In this document: positions 25,430 through 37,720 of the stretch, piece after piece
Layout of the letters: each line of letters begins with the position of its first letter
Numbering within the stretch: the stretch's first letter is position 1
NCBI GenBank assembly: GCA_022410635.1
Contig: JAJVDF010000417.1
Location: 1,007,370-1,071,369, forward strand
DNA length: 64,000 bases
Direction: 5' to 3'
Origin: Tretioscincus oriximinensis
Taxonomy: Eukaryota > Chordata > Lepidosauria > Squamata > Gymnophthalmidae
The notes under the pieces: generated by a model
What the model was told of the DNA's origin: nothing
Database searches by the model: none
Seen by the model: the letters and a program-made list of their open reading frames with translations, nothing else
Position numbers and translations under genes: made by a program

Positions 25430-26040
25430 TTGAATACATGTATGAGCAAATACTTTTTGCAGTATAGTGCTTCCATATTTGAGGTTGTATGATATACAAA
25501 ATAGTGTTCTATTCAGTTAGCTTTATAAACATACTGTACCAGTGTTGCAATGAAGAGAAAGATAAATGAAGCATACAGAAAAAGGGAAAAATCCAACATT
25601 AATTGAATTTAGCTAATAAACTTAGGCTGCCAATGCACTTGGGCTAAAAACTGATGTGACAGAAGCTCCAATGTCCTCCATTCACATTTTCTTACCAGAA
25701 AAAACAACTTTGAAGTGCCCTTGCCTCCCTTGGTAGGCACATCACTCATTTCTGCTACTGAGTTCTTTGTCAAAATCTGTCGCCGCTGCTGGTTTTTGCC
25801 ATTCATGTTAATTGAACTCCAGCTACGGAATTCTCTGTAGCTGCTCTCATTTATGNTGGCACTCCCATTTCAGACTCACATTGAACCATGACATTATGGT
25901 TGCCTCAGCCAGTAGTGAAAGGGGATGTTCCTGGGCTTGCACAAGTAACATTTTCTGCCACTTCCTCCTAACCCCAGTTCTGCACACAAGTGCTTTTTGA
26001 CAGCGAACCATCCCAAACATGATCTCATTTTTATTTTGTA
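25430..26040. other. Unannotated stretch
   Basis: No recognised feature. Confidence 0.45.
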
Positions 26041-26461
26041 GCCAGGGAGGGGAACAAAAAAGAGCCAGCCGGAGGGAGGTACAAAGGCAGTGACAGCAGT
26101 AGGCAAGGGGGTGGGGAGCACGGGACCCCTGCCCACTGCCCCACTGCTGCCTCTGCTCCATGCTGCCCATCGGAATAGACTTGTGACTTGTCCCAGCTAC
26201 GCAACGCTTCTGATACATTGGTGACCCGGGCACCNCTGCTGCTCCTGCCACCACCACTGCTCTTCTCCACTCAGGGTCTGCCGATGGTGCTGAGTGGAAA
26301 GGTGGCATGAGAGACAGGCAGGTGCGAAATGTAGGCATCATGAGAGGCAGGGAACAAAGGGGAGGTGGAAGAGGAGCAAGCATCCAAGTGCAAGCAGAAG
26401 AGTTGAATGTGCGAGCGAGGGGATGGGGGCAAAGGGGCTCCTTTGTTTTATGATCCCTGGC
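26041..26461. mobile_element. Non-autonomous TIR element flanked by TA, 421 bp
   Basis: Left end gccagggaggggaacaaaaa with following agagcc; the right end's complement begins gccagggatcataaaacaaa then ggagcc. About 22 of 28 terminal bases match. TA dinucleotides stand directly outside both ends (26039-26040, 26462-26463). The interior is GC-richer than the surroundings with ctgctgcctctgctcc-like triplet-rich sequence. TA may be the target duplication or just part of longer TIRs (tagccaggg). No other copy is in the window. Confidence 0.55.
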
Positions 26462-26977
26462 TACAGTGCCAACCCAATATGCANGAAGCATGCTATCTCA
26501 ACCTTGATCTCAGTAGCTGCTTTCTCTGCAGCAAGATAGAGGGAATCCAGTGTCTCCCACACATTCTGGGAGGCTGCTGAAGCAGAAGTGGAAACATCCA
26601 GGGGATTTGGCATTCACTTTAGATTGGCTTTGGAAATTTTCAAAGCGCTTTCTCTACTGTTTTTATCCCTATTTCATCTGCAGCCTGAGAGGATAGTACA
26701 GCATGCAGCTTTCATTTAATATTTTGCACTTGAGATCTGCCTTAGTCCTAGTTGGGAATATTTGAATCTTGAGAATAGTTTTTCAATATTGAGTTATATT
26801 GCACAAGCAAGTAGGTGGTCATAATAGCATATTCAGATCACTGATACATTTTTCCAAAAGCAGTACATTGATTAGTACTGTGGGGTTATTGTTCTTTTCT
26901 TTTTACTGCATAGTCCAAGGGATTATGCTTGTTTAATAAATCATACTGAAACATAGATCAATAAGGCAGAAAAATAT
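26462..26977. other. Unannotated AT-rich stretch
   Basis: No recognised feature. Confidence 0.4.
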
Positions 26978-27123
26978 NNNNNNNNNNNNNNNNNNNNNNN
27001 NNNNNNNNNNNNNNNNNNNNNNNNNNNNNNNNNNNNNNNNNNNNNNNNNNNNNNNNNNNNNNNNNNNNNNNNNNNNNNNNNNNNNNNNNNNNNNNNNNNN
27101 NNNNNNNNNNNNNNNNNNNNNNN
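26978..27123. other. Assembly gap (146 N)
   Basis: A continuous run of N. A frame of X residues across it is meaningless. Confidence 0.99.
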
Positions 27124-27944
27124 AACTAATTTATTGTTCAAAAACTTAAGATTTTGTAGATCAAAGGAATTAGCCTTCTTTCAACAATAGTTACTGAGTT
27201 ATGGAAATAGGTTATCAAAAACTTTGAAGAGCACTCATGCCTCTTGCATTTGAATGTATTATTTCCATGAGCAAAATCAAAGCTTTTCAAGGGATATTAA
27301 GATCAGCAGCAGCTAAGCACCTTAAAACTCATGAAAATAATATTGCTGCCATTCTATTTCCAGAACTATTTTTAATGCACAAAAGAAACTCACTGGAAAA
27401 CGTTTATATGCAAATTTACTCACAAAAATAAAACATGTTACAACTTGGATCCATTAGGGGTTTACGGGATCGGAGATGTCACCTTGACTATACGTACAGT
27501 AAAATTATACTGCAATAAATGATATAATTCATTTTGTTAAAATATTCTATGTGTTTGATGGGATATTTCCTTATTTGTCAACTTTGTAACTAATTCATAA
27601 ACTTACCCGTTGAACTTTTCTTATTTGATTCGCTTATGACAAATCATTCTGAGAAACAATAATCTCCTAGGGTTTAAAAGTATGTGCATCCATCGAAGTG
27701 GGAAAATGGATGCTGTGCTGAAAAAAAAGTGTTTGTTTGTTTGTTTAGTTAGTTAGTTGTCATCAATGAGAATCTCTCTCTGATAGCTGGATAAGGAAAA
27801 GTTGGCTGAAGGATTCACAGGGATTTGAGGGTAAATAAATTTAAGCATAAACAAGAATAGTTAGAAGTGTTTTGTGTTATGGAATTTCATATCCAAATTG
27901 GAAATACAATGTTTTTATAAGGGCTGCTATTAACTTGACATCTA
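27124..27944. other. Unannotated AT-rich stretch
   Basis: No recognised repeat or coding pattern; short gtttgtttgtttgttt and agttagttagttg runs near 27730-27760. Confidence 0.45.
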
Positions 27945-28022
27945 GCTTCTGAAGAAGTAAACTTGTCTATGAAAGCACATGGCACCTACTCCTGTTTGTT
28001 TCCAAAAAACCCTTCTGGACAT
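27945..28022 (-). repeat. Short interspersed repeat fragment (GTGTTAGTC family)
   Basis: gaagaagtaaacttgtctat and gaaagcacatggc match the reversed right half of the repeat at 22630. The left half is missing. Confidence 0.5.
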
Positions 28023-31000
28023 GAGTTTGCCATGTACCAAGTTCTCCCCCGCTTCCCATGCTATAATAGGGTGATATGGAGGAACCTGTCTCATGTTATT
28101 GCAGGGAACCAGTAGCGGTAGTGTTATTAAATGTTATTAAATGTTTGTGTTTTCCCTGCTAGTACTTTTATGCAGTTTCTGTGTGATGAGAGTGCCATGT
28201 GGACATTGCTGTGAGAGCTGTCAAGACTCTCAAAATAAGAGAGGCCATGGATAGCTGTGTTTCCTGTTGCGTTTACATAGGAAAATTCAGCAGCTATGAT
28301 TGAGCATATTCTCAGCACCCTCCAAAACTTGGGTGAGTTTAAAGCTGAGTTTTTTTCTTCTTCTTTGAATCCAGCAGAAAATGACAGAAGGGATACAGAT
28401 CAGGCAACTATAAGCAAGGAATTACATGAGAGCATCATGGAAACTGTGAATTTAGGACGAGGAGAATAAATTTATTTGTGTTTGTGTGGAGAAAGGCTAA
28501 GTCCTTTAAGAAATATTGCTTCAAAAATTAGTAATCTGGATGCATCCTCAGTCCAGTCAGAGACCTTCATTTTCTCTTCATCTTGGCACCCCACCAAAAA
28601 AGCATTCACTACTCTCTGGAACTCACTAGTCATAGGCTATAAACTATCTTTTATCATTCAAGAAGGGTAAGGATCCACATGAAATATTGTTAAACAGATC
28701 CCAGCAAACAGCCAGTCAGCATCATCAGATCACAATAACAGAAATTAAAAAGACATTTCTCTGGACACTTATTCTGGTTGATGTAACATTTATGCACTAA
28801 TACTATAAAAACTCATTAAGCATAGGACGTATATTTTATGGTAGAAATCTGACAGACTTTTAGAAATTTGCAGAAAGGATGAAAAAAAGTTAGAACAACA
28901 TAATAGGCTGTCCTGATTATGATGAAAATGCTTGAATATATATACAGACAACAGTCACCGCTCTAAAAATTTAACAGAACTTACAACTTTTGTCTGTGCT
29001 GCTGTGTTCTGATTTATTTATTTTTATGGCACTGGAAAAGAAGGTCCATTGCCATAAAGCTATTTTATATTTTTTAGCTTCTAAATAGTTTTATATAAGG
29101 AAATCAAAAGACCCCAGGCCTACATAATAGATTATAGTTGGGGTGGGTAGAGGTGTGCAACATTCAATTTGTGTTGTAAAATTATGTTGAATAATTCATG
29201 TTTGAAATTGTTTGCAAACCAAGCATCGCTGTTTATATATCCAGATTTTTGAACTGGTCCTCCACTCACAAACTCAATTTGATCAAACAATTTGTTTGTG
29301 CAGTGGTGTTGCTATTGAAAAGGACATTTTTCAATGAGAAATTGTATTTTTGNTTTGTTTTATTTTCAAGCAAGTTTGAAACCAAATGCCATTTGTTCAA
29401 CAGTTTTCTTTGCAGCAACTTNCTATAAGTTGAACAAATGAGAATTTGGGCCAATTTTTAAAATAAAATGATTTTCATGTATTCATATTTTTAATAAAAA
29501 GGCAACAATAAATTCTTAATAAAACGAATGGCTTCATTCTTTCTGTTTACATTTTGTAATGCAAACCAATTATATGATGCTCAGCGTACAATGTTGTTTA
29601 ATGGAATACTGCATGCTTTGTTTTGTGTGAATAAAAGCAGGGTTTTAGTTTGTTTGGTCCAAACCTCACTAGAGTTAGCATGTGTAGGTTTCATGCTGCA
29701 TGCCAGCCTGCCTGCCTGTTTCTGAATGGAAAATGGGGTGGCCCCATGTTGGACTGACAACATGGGATTCAAGAAGATTTCACTATAAGAATTGTAGGAA
29801 ATGCTATTTGCATTATTTCAGCAATTACGTTAATCTCAATAAGGTGATTCCCTGTTGTCAGAATATCCCATGGTGGGTCTGGCATGTTTTGGGGTACAGA
29901 GGAAACAGGGCAGGGGTGGAAATTTCTCCATGGCCAATGGCCAATAGTGGGAGGTCCTGAGTGGGGTGANCTGGTGAGCTGCTAATCCTCTCAGTCTGCC
30001 CTGATTTTCCTATAGGACAGCATCAGATTTCCCGCTCACATTTTTGTCATGGAGAAGTGATGACAATGATTCCAATGATCTTCTTCTGTGCTGCTGCAAC
30101 TGTTTCTGCTTCTGACAGCAGTTTAAATTTCACATTGCTGCTATTGTCAAAAGTAGCAGCAGCAGCTGGACGAGATTGCAAGAATATTTGTCATCAGCGG
30201 GAGTAGGTGGTGCTTGGGGTTCCTCTAGGCTTGTTAGAAGCCAGAAAAANCCCCGTCCTCTTTAAGGTTGCAAAAAAATGAGATGTAAAAATTGAGCCCC
30301 TGGCACCTGCGCACTCTAAGCAGCCACCTAAGCTTGGGACCCTCCCACCACACCTCCACTGAGTCCCCCATTCCTTGGGTAGGTGCTGTGGATGGCAAGG
30401 AAGGTGTGGCAGGAGAATCCCAAACCCATGCAGCTGCTTGAATTGAATAGGCCNTGAGGCTATTAAAATGGGGCGGAATTTAAACTGCTGACAATATAAA
30501 TGCAGCCATTGAATTGGATGGGGAAAGGGGAGTCGCTCCGACTTCTTTCTCCCCTGTTGGTCTGTTTGTTTGTGTGTCAAGATGCTTGCAGGGGAGGAAG
30601 GAAACAAGTGAATTCTGATTCATTTCATTTTTCTCCCAACTGTTTTTTATTTTTGCTAGTGAGAACACAGATTTTGTTTGTTTTAGCCATTTATGGAACC
30701 CTACAATGAACGCGCTAAGGACACATAGCAAGATAACCTGTCATATCAGGATCAAAAGCTATCAAAGTGGATTTTGACAGAATGTTTTGTTGTTGCAAAG
30801 TTGGCATTATTGTTGTATAAGAGAAGAAGTAATGTATAACTAAATCCTAGGTAAAACAATACAATAAAACACTTTTTCTTGCAACTTCCAACACATGCAA
30901 TGTTTTCTTCCCCACAAACAGGTACAGAATTCTCATGAAATTTGGTTATATTCTTTGCAAGGTGGGACCTTTTTTGCTACTTAAAAGGAAAATGTAAAAT

Positions 31001-31560
31001 ATCACTCCCTGCTGTGGTACTAACCAACATAATAGTTCCTTTATTTTCATTCAGGCACTGAATATTTTCACACGCTCAGTCTATAACTAGATCGACATTT
31101 AATTTTATAATCTGACAGACTTTGCCATCTTCTCATAGGGTTCACAAGCCACAGATTTCGTGACTGATCAGTACATTATGCACTGTAGGGATTCTTGTGC
31201 AATATTTTGATAGATTGGTACCCAGTGACTAAATTTATGTATGCTGTTGTGTCATATTAAAAATTCTTGATAGCTTTGATTACCAACAAGCAGTAATATG
31301 ATAAAGACATATCAATAATTTCCACCGCTTTCTTACTTAGATTTTTCATGAAATCATTTGTTATTAAAATTTTCTGGATAACATACTGGATGTCAATATG
31401 GAAATAAACAATTAAGTCTGGCAGCACTTTTAAACCCTTTTCAGTCTTTTGGGCAACAGCCTTTTACAGGACATTAGAAAAGGTACCCCATAGACATAAC
31501 ACCTACTTTATTTTTGTACAATAAACACTGACTCAAACAAAATAGAGGAATGATGCGTAT
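28023..31560. other. Unannotated stretch, about 3.5 kb
   Basis: The largest blank region. No LINE, SINE or DNA-transposon ends are recognised. The part at about 29690-30610 is GC-richer and might be an old repeat; the 137-residue minus-strand frame at 30194-30607 there has no domain. I see no splice-bounded exon that I can support. Confidence 0.45.
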
Positions 31561-31870
31561 AGAAGAAGAAGAAGAACTTGGTTCTTATACCCCACTTTTC
31601 TCACCTTTCAAAGGGACTCAAAGCGGCTTANAAGGATATATTTTGCCCGAAAGCTCACATTCTATCTTCCCCACCCGGCTATGGTGGTTCCCATGTATCT
31701 ACTTGCAGTCAGTTGCAATTTCTTGCAATTCATGCTTTCGAATAGCTGAGTTGGCTAGAGCTACAGGCTAGTGGAAGGTGCTCATCCCTCCCCACGTCCC
31801 ACACAGGGCGTCAAAACCCAATCTCCCAAGCGAGAGATGAATTCCTAAGCAACTGAGCTATCCGTGCCTG
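31561..31870 (-). mobile_element. tRNA-derived SINE with (TTC)n tail, full length
   Basis: In minus orientation the head reads ggatagctcagttgctta (A-box region, complement of 31849-31862) and gattgggttttgacgcc (B-box, complement of 31807-31823). The body includes tagctctagccaactcagc and ttgcaagaaattgcaactg, then aagccgctttgagtcccttt, ggggtataagaacc and (TTC)n at 31561-31575. These pol III promoter boxes and their spacing fit a tRNA-derived SINE. Other copies are at 1836, 45282, 49581 and 63636. Confidence 0.88.
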
Positions 31871-32059
31871 CTTAGGTGCTTGGAATGGTGCTTAGAGTGT
31901 CCTCAACTGGCCCAGTATCTAAATATCTGCGCACCTGTGGACAGTGTGTACACAGCTATCCAAATTCCAAACAGCCACTGAACTTCCCATATCTTGGAGA
32001 GCAAATTCTCTGGCAGTGATTTTTTCAATTATACTTTCAGAAATCTGTTGCAGCATATG
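31871..32059. other. Unannotated stretch
   Basis: No recognised feature. Confidence 0.4.
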
Positions 32060-32440
32060 TGTCTCTAATCTGGCACCTCTATATTACTCCTTCTCATGCC
32101 CTCCACTCAATTCATTCTAAGCGGCTGATTCAACCCAGAACACCACTTCCTGCTCTTGCCTCCGTCCTTTCTCTTTTATTACTCCCTACTTCTGGAACTC
32201 GTTCCCCATTCCTTTCCATCACATCATTACTCTTTCTTCCTTTAAATCTCACCTCAAAGCATTTCTCTTCTCAAGGGCCTTTGATGAAACCTGAGCTGAT
32301 GTTATTGCGTAATTGGTTTTAACTTGAAGTGTTTGTCTGGTTTTTAATATTAGTACTTAATTTGTATTTCTTCTATGTTATATACAGCCTCTGCACATTA
32401 ATAGTGCTTTGTAAATAAATGAAACAACAAACAAACAAGA
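32060..32440 (+). mobile_element. L2/CR1-type LINE ORF2 C-terminus and 3' end
   Basis: Frame-shifted translation of 32180-32290 gives FWNSFPIPFHHI, LSSFKSHLKAFLFSRAF, the 'LWNSLP...SLSSFKSHLKT.LF..AF' ending characteristic of L2/CR1/Rex-type ORF2 proteins. A 3' UTR follows, ending gtaaataaatgaaacaacaa. It is distinct from the CR1-like family with the ttatgttc tail. The stop at about 32320 lies downstream of the conserved block. Confidence 0.65.
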
Positions 32441-32640
32441 GACACATGAACATTGATTGCCTTTGGCTCTATATATTATACTACAATACATTTACACAGC
32501 CGTTATTCTTTCTTTACTTCTAAATCTGGCAATGCCTTCCTGACAACAAGTGCTTACCACTGACTAGCCATTTGACTGTCAGGCTTTATAGCATGTGGCC
32601 TTGATTAGTTGCCTATCAGCAGCATTTGTTCCCATGCTGG
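32441..32640. other. Unannotated stretch
   Basis: No recognised feature. Confidence 0.4.
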
Positions 32641-32737
32641 AATTGACTATATATCTTTTCTTTCTATTTAGGAGCTAATGTTAGCTCCTAAATTACATTA
32701 GCTCCTAAATAGAAAGAAAAGATATATAGTTAGAATT
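32641..32737. repeat. Long inverted repeat, 35-bp perfect arms
   Basis: Arms 32646-32680 and 32696-32730 are perfect complements. The 15-base spacer 32681-32695 is itself a near-copy of the start of the right arm (ttagctcctaaatta versus ttagctcctaaatag), so a second, smaller hairpin with 12-bp arms (tttaggagctaa and its complement) overlaps the large one. Confidence 0.9.
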
Positions 32738-33490
32738 GGTGTCTAACATCATAGTCTTAATTCACTCAGAAGGAAGCTCACTATGTATGCCTGATCACCC
32801 TACATTCCTTTGTTTGATGACTGGGCCTCTTGATACCATAATTTGCTACTGTATGGAGGTGGGGGAAGTGCTTACAGCCATGTTTGCCAGAGTTCTCTGT
32901 GCCTCTCATCACAGTGAAGGTTCAAAATCTTCTCAGTGTGTTGCTTCATTAATGATCACTTGGGGATGCAACCACAACTAAGGAAAATCCACGTTGTCTG
33001 GTTTTGGTTTTTAGGATGGCTACTCAATGATTATATGGTTTCTGGTGCCATCTAAAGGCAAAGTGTAGTATTGTAACAAATAATAAAGAGGAAGGAGAGA
33101 TATCAAATATATAAAATCAGAAAACCAAATTGTAGAAAGAGCATAACAATTCATCCATTCCATATGCAGAATAATTGGCTAGTAGGATATCTGAGTGAGT
33201 AAGAAGTATATATATATTTAAAAAAGGATGCACAACTGTAGACTTTAGAAGAAAGGTTTGATGGGTTACAAGATCTGTCTTCCGTTTTCAACAATCAAGT
33301 GTTTTGAACAAGATGTAAATATATTTGTCAATGCCACTTGAACTGACTCTCCCATCTTTTACTTCAAAAGATCCAAATTTTCTCTCATTCTGGCATCTTG
33401 CTTGTGTCCCTGTCTTAAGTGGAACTTAAATTGTTTCCAGATATTGAGTGATAAGCTTATTGTTTAGATTCTGGAGTTGTCATTTACCAT
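32738..33490. other. Unannotated AT-rich stretch
   Basis: No recognised feature. Confidence 0.45.
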
Positions 33491-33724
33491 CCCTGCCAGT
33501 TGGCAGGGCTGTAAACAGTACTAAGAAAATATAAATATTTTTTATTGCTTTTATTATTATAAAACCCAGAGCAACTGAGGGAAGAGGGGAAGTAAAATAA
33601 ATAAAAATATAAAGAAACAAAGAAACAAAGAAAGGAAGGAAAGAAAGAAGGAAAGAAATAAGTAAATAAGTAAGTAAATTACAGCCAATGGGGAAAATAT
33701 AGCTAAATCCTGCCCTGCCAGTTG
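33491..33724. repeat. A-rich/AAAG microsatellite segment between 12-bp direct repeats
   Basis: ccctgccagttg occurs at 33491-33502 and 33713-33724. The intervening 210 bp contains acaaagaaacaaagaaa, ggaaggaaagaaagaagg and taagtaaataagtaag runs. The flanking repeats might be a target duplication, but no element is recognised between them. Confidence 0.5.
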
Positions 33725-34438
33725 ATAGGATAAATGCAGGTCATTACCTGGCTCACTTGTTCTTAAATGCTATGATGCAGACATTTCAATGGCATAAAAC
33801 ATTCAGAAATTTACAGTTGCCAGCCTCCAAACATGTGTGATGGACATTTTTTCATTGCTGAACTTGTGGTCCTTCCCCACAGCCTTCAGTCAAAGTGCAC
33901 TAAATTGCCAAGCCTCATCTGATGTTTTCAGTGGTTATTGTGGTTGTGTTGAATGAGGTATTGGATGAGGATATTTTAATGCTGAATTGAAAGGATTTTA
34001 GTCACAGTCTTATTGGACCACAGTGGTGGAGTGGCCCACTGTGGGTGAATGATCTTCCAGGCCTACGCTTTTTTAATGAGTTTTAGTAGACAAGGTTAGC
34101 TTACTCTGTCTTAAACTCTCTTTTCACAGGGACATTAATATATTTTAGGCCTTATAACTGTTATAGAAATTAACTTAGGCAGAATTGCAGTTTTATTAAC
34201 TAGTGCTTTAGGGCACCCCAGAATGTAACAAACACAAAATGGAGTCAACAACTTATGAATCTCTTCGTTGCCATCTTTTATGTTAACTATGATTTTTTTC
34301 ACTAATGGCTTTATTTTATTCAAGTTTTCATAGTGCTCCTCACAAAACTCCATTTTAGCCCTACTGACCTGACAAAATGCATTACTAAGCCACTTCTGCT
34401 AAATTGATGAAATCAGGTAAGTACAAATTGACCTTAGT
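33725..34438. other. Unannotated stretch
   Basis: No recognised feature. Confidence 0.4.
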
Positions 34439-34662
34439 AGGCTGACCAGATGACCTCTTTTGGGCAGTGTGTGTGTGTGTGTGTGTGTGTTGAAAACCCA
34501 GCTTTGGGGTGCCTCCCAGTCTTTTCTGAGGAATTTGTTTCCCCCCCCCAATTTTTTTCAAAAATGTTTTTGTTTTTTGTTTTTTCCTCAGAAAAAAACA
34601 GGAGGCACCCCAAAATGGGTTTTCAACACACACACNCCCCAAAGGGATCATCTGGTCAGCCT
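34439..34662. mobile_element. hAT-like hairpin element, 224 bp
   Basis: Ends are aggctgaccagatgacc and, on the right, atcatctggtcagcct. They are flanked by accttagt (34431-34438) and accttaga (34663-34670), an 8-bp target duplication with one mismatch. The arms continue as complements: (GT)n with tgaaaaccca and tggggtgcctcc on the left, ggaggcacccca, tgggttttca and (CA)n on the right. The element is therefore almost entirely a hairpin. The element at 57924-58104 is a second copy. Confidence 0.82.
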
Positions 34663-37600
34663 ACCTTAGAGCCAACTGAAATGTTAGCAGGAAGGTTCAT
34701 GGAAAAACTAGCAGTCGCCTTGTGCGGTGTAATGGGAATTGATATGAATACCAGCTTTGTTTAATCTGTACTAGGATTTAGCATGGTGTTGGTAACTGAC
34801 ACAAGAGCCGTTATAACCAGTTATTATAACTGATGCCACTTCCTATATCTCTCCTAATAATCCTAAGAGACTCGTAACACCAAGGACTACTTCTATCATG
34901 GGAATCAGTATTATCTTACAATTTAGGCTCTTCAGCAATGACTGATTCAGAACGTATGCCCACCTATTACATCCAGTTTATTTTTATATTTACTAGCACT
35001 AGGAGACCCACATATTATGTTGTAATTGTCTTGTACAACTTCAAGGTCTCTGCCTGCTTGCACATGTGTGAAGGGTAGGAAATGTGAACACAAACATCCA
35101 AAGCCAAAATGTTTTTGATGGGTCCTTAGCATGTCCAATATCATCTTCCTGTCCCATCAAAACGAGTAGAAGGAGTTATTAGGATTTAGTTAGACATTAG
35201 TTTGTAAAATTAGCTAAAGACCAAGTCTACAAGAAGCTACATCCAAACATCTTAAGCCTTGATAGGAGCCCTGATCATGACTACGATCAAGGTCATAGCT
35301 AACTTTGCAAACTTCCAAGGTATTAGTAACTTCGTAATTTGAAGGAGGGTAAATTTAGGAATAAAATCCATATGATCTTAAAGTCTTACTATAATGAATA
35401 GGTGAATATTTAAATCCTGAAAAATCTGGTAATAAAATGGAAATGGGGTGAGATGACAGAATAAAATAAATGAAGACATTAGATAGATGCACTAATTTGA
35501 ATTGTATGAGATAAACCATTCCTCATCACAATCTAGAATTAGGGTAAATTTTCCCACTATGTACCCAGATGATGGATGGTTGGAGAAAGCTGCAGTCTAC
35601 ATGGGGACAAAAACCCTGCTGTGCTGTTTCATANAAAATGAATATAGGTGTTGTATTATTAAGCTACCTACATTTTTCAAGAACCTGCTGGGGATTAGGA
35701 AGCATAAGCACATCATCAATAAGAATCTTCTGCTGCTAAGCAAGTTTCTTTTGATGGACATTGCCGAAGTTTTCAAACCATTTAAGAAAAAAATAAAATT
35801 AGGAGGAAGAAATGTCTGTATCGTGAGTGATGTGCTACTGTGCTACTGGCTGTGGAATTTAATAGTATGTCTTATACTTTGATTCCTCATTTCTTTGTAT
35901 TATACGTCGTAGCAATCATGGAATATTTGTAATATTTGGCAGCATGTCAGATAAATACGAGAAAGCATATTTATTTTCTTAACTGATGACCAGTTGAAGT
36001 TCAAAACTGAATAATCAAAAAATGAATCATTTTAAATTGAATTTAAAATCCATAAGTTACAAGAAATTGTAATGCTAACCAAAGATTTCAAAAAGAATGA
36101 AATATTTTTGAAGGATGTGACTTGTTCTAAGAAATAGTTCATTTTGCCATTGTGGTTTCTTCTTCTTTTCCCCTAATGTATACTAAGTGTTTTCTGAATC
36201 TTCTTGGTTTTGCTCATAATGTGCCAATAACTACAAGAACAATTGCTTTTTTCTCCTAGAGGCAGTTGAGTTTCAGTTCTTAGATATCAATATTTTATCA
36301 TCTCCTCAATTCTTTCTACACAAATCTCTTGTCTGTTGGGAAAGGCACATCTATTACCGTAACTTTATTTTATTCACTCATAGTAGTTTCATATACATTA
36401 TGATTCGTCTGATTTTTGAACTGAAAATTCCCATAATATTTTACCCTCGGTTTCAAATTCTTCCCCCTAGCTTACGTTTCTATCTTTTTTTTCTTTTTTG
36501 CCTCCTCAAGCTGGAAAAATGTATTTTTGGCAACAACAAAAAATGAAAGTGTTTTCATGCTTGTGTCATATCCAGTTAAACTGAATATCTGCATCCATTT
36601 TTTTTCTTTCCCCAATTCACCCTATATATTTTTTCTGCATTTTTGTGGCATTCTATTGGACAAAGCCTCCTTTCTCAGTAACTTCTTTGCTACCAGAAAT
36701 GTTCCATTATCTGTAATCTTGAAGAACACAAAATTCAACTTTCACGCTCCCGCCCATGCAAATGTCATATTTCAGCCATTTGTTGTGGAAGGGGTTCATA
36801 AGGATTTTCCTTCACAACAGTGATATGAGAGATATAGCTGATACCTCAGGATGATGAAGTTTTAGGGTGATATGCCATCAAATAAAAAAGACTGCCAAGA
36901 AACAGACACCCNCCAAACTGAATAATTGGATATTACAATTGGTAAATATGCTAAACATATGCTGAAATTTACCAGAAAGCCTGTATCTCTCAAGACTNTA
37001 TATTAAACTTACAGAATCATATTGGACATATATTTTAAGAGTACCAGGAAGCAATGCAAAATACTATCTGCTTATAGCAAACACATGAAAAAAGACATTT
37101 GCATAGCAAAATTGACTTAGAGAAAATTCCCCTCAGGATAATAATCTTTAAAAGACTTAATGATAGCTGACAGATACGCTAGGCAGACTCTAAAAACGAA
37201 GTGTTTAAAGGGCTATTTGACACCTTAGATTTTTGTTTATTTTTTTAAAAAAAACATTTCTGGAAGCAACTGAAAAATATCCATCAAGGATATCAGCCCA
37301 TAATAACGGAATTTAGTTGGGAATTTGTTACAACTCTAGTTGACAATGTTCATTTGGATCTTTTACCTCATATATTCNTGTTTGTAGGTAACTGGAAACT
37401 TCATTTCCTTGTCCAGAGACAAAAATCTCTAGCCTGGCCTATCTACCAGAGGAAGGATTCACGTTATGAATTATTTAAGAATACCTATAACAGATTCCTA
37501 AGTCTCATGCTTTTATTTTTAGCAAAACTATACTAGAATCCCCTCATATGTAAATATTGATATCTTGGATGATTTATGAGTTAAGGTCAGGCCCAGAATT

Positions 37601-37720
37601 CAGTTNAAGATAAAAGATTCTATATCAGGTGCACAGTGCAATTGCATTGGTCCCAACACCTGCATCTANTCAGCACATGATTCCAGTCAAGTTATGCACC
37701 AAAGAGCCAAAGATAGTCAC
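34663..37720. other. Unannotated AT-rich stretch, about 3 kb
   Basis: No recognised repeat or RNA gene. The 126-residue plus-strand frame at 35502-35882 has no domain, contains an ambiguous base and shows AT-rich codon composition like its surroundings, so I do not call it a gene. Confidence 0.45.

Noticed and set aside
25847..26491. 214-residue minus-strand open frame, longest in the window
   Set aside because: No domain is recognised, it has ambiguous bases, overlaps two other open frames, and coincides with a TIR element of 421 bp. Kept only as a check within the finding for that element.
30194..30607. 137-residue minus-strand frame
   Set aside because: No domain, two ambiguous bases, and competing frames on the other strand.
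33503..33712. A named SINE or retroposed transcript
   Set aside because: The flanking 12-bp repeats are suggestive, but the interior has no SINE head, no terminal poly(A) and no recognisable transcript.
35502..35882. 126-residue plus-strand frame
   Set aside because: AT-rich composition like the surroundings, with no motif, splice context or homology that I can recognise.
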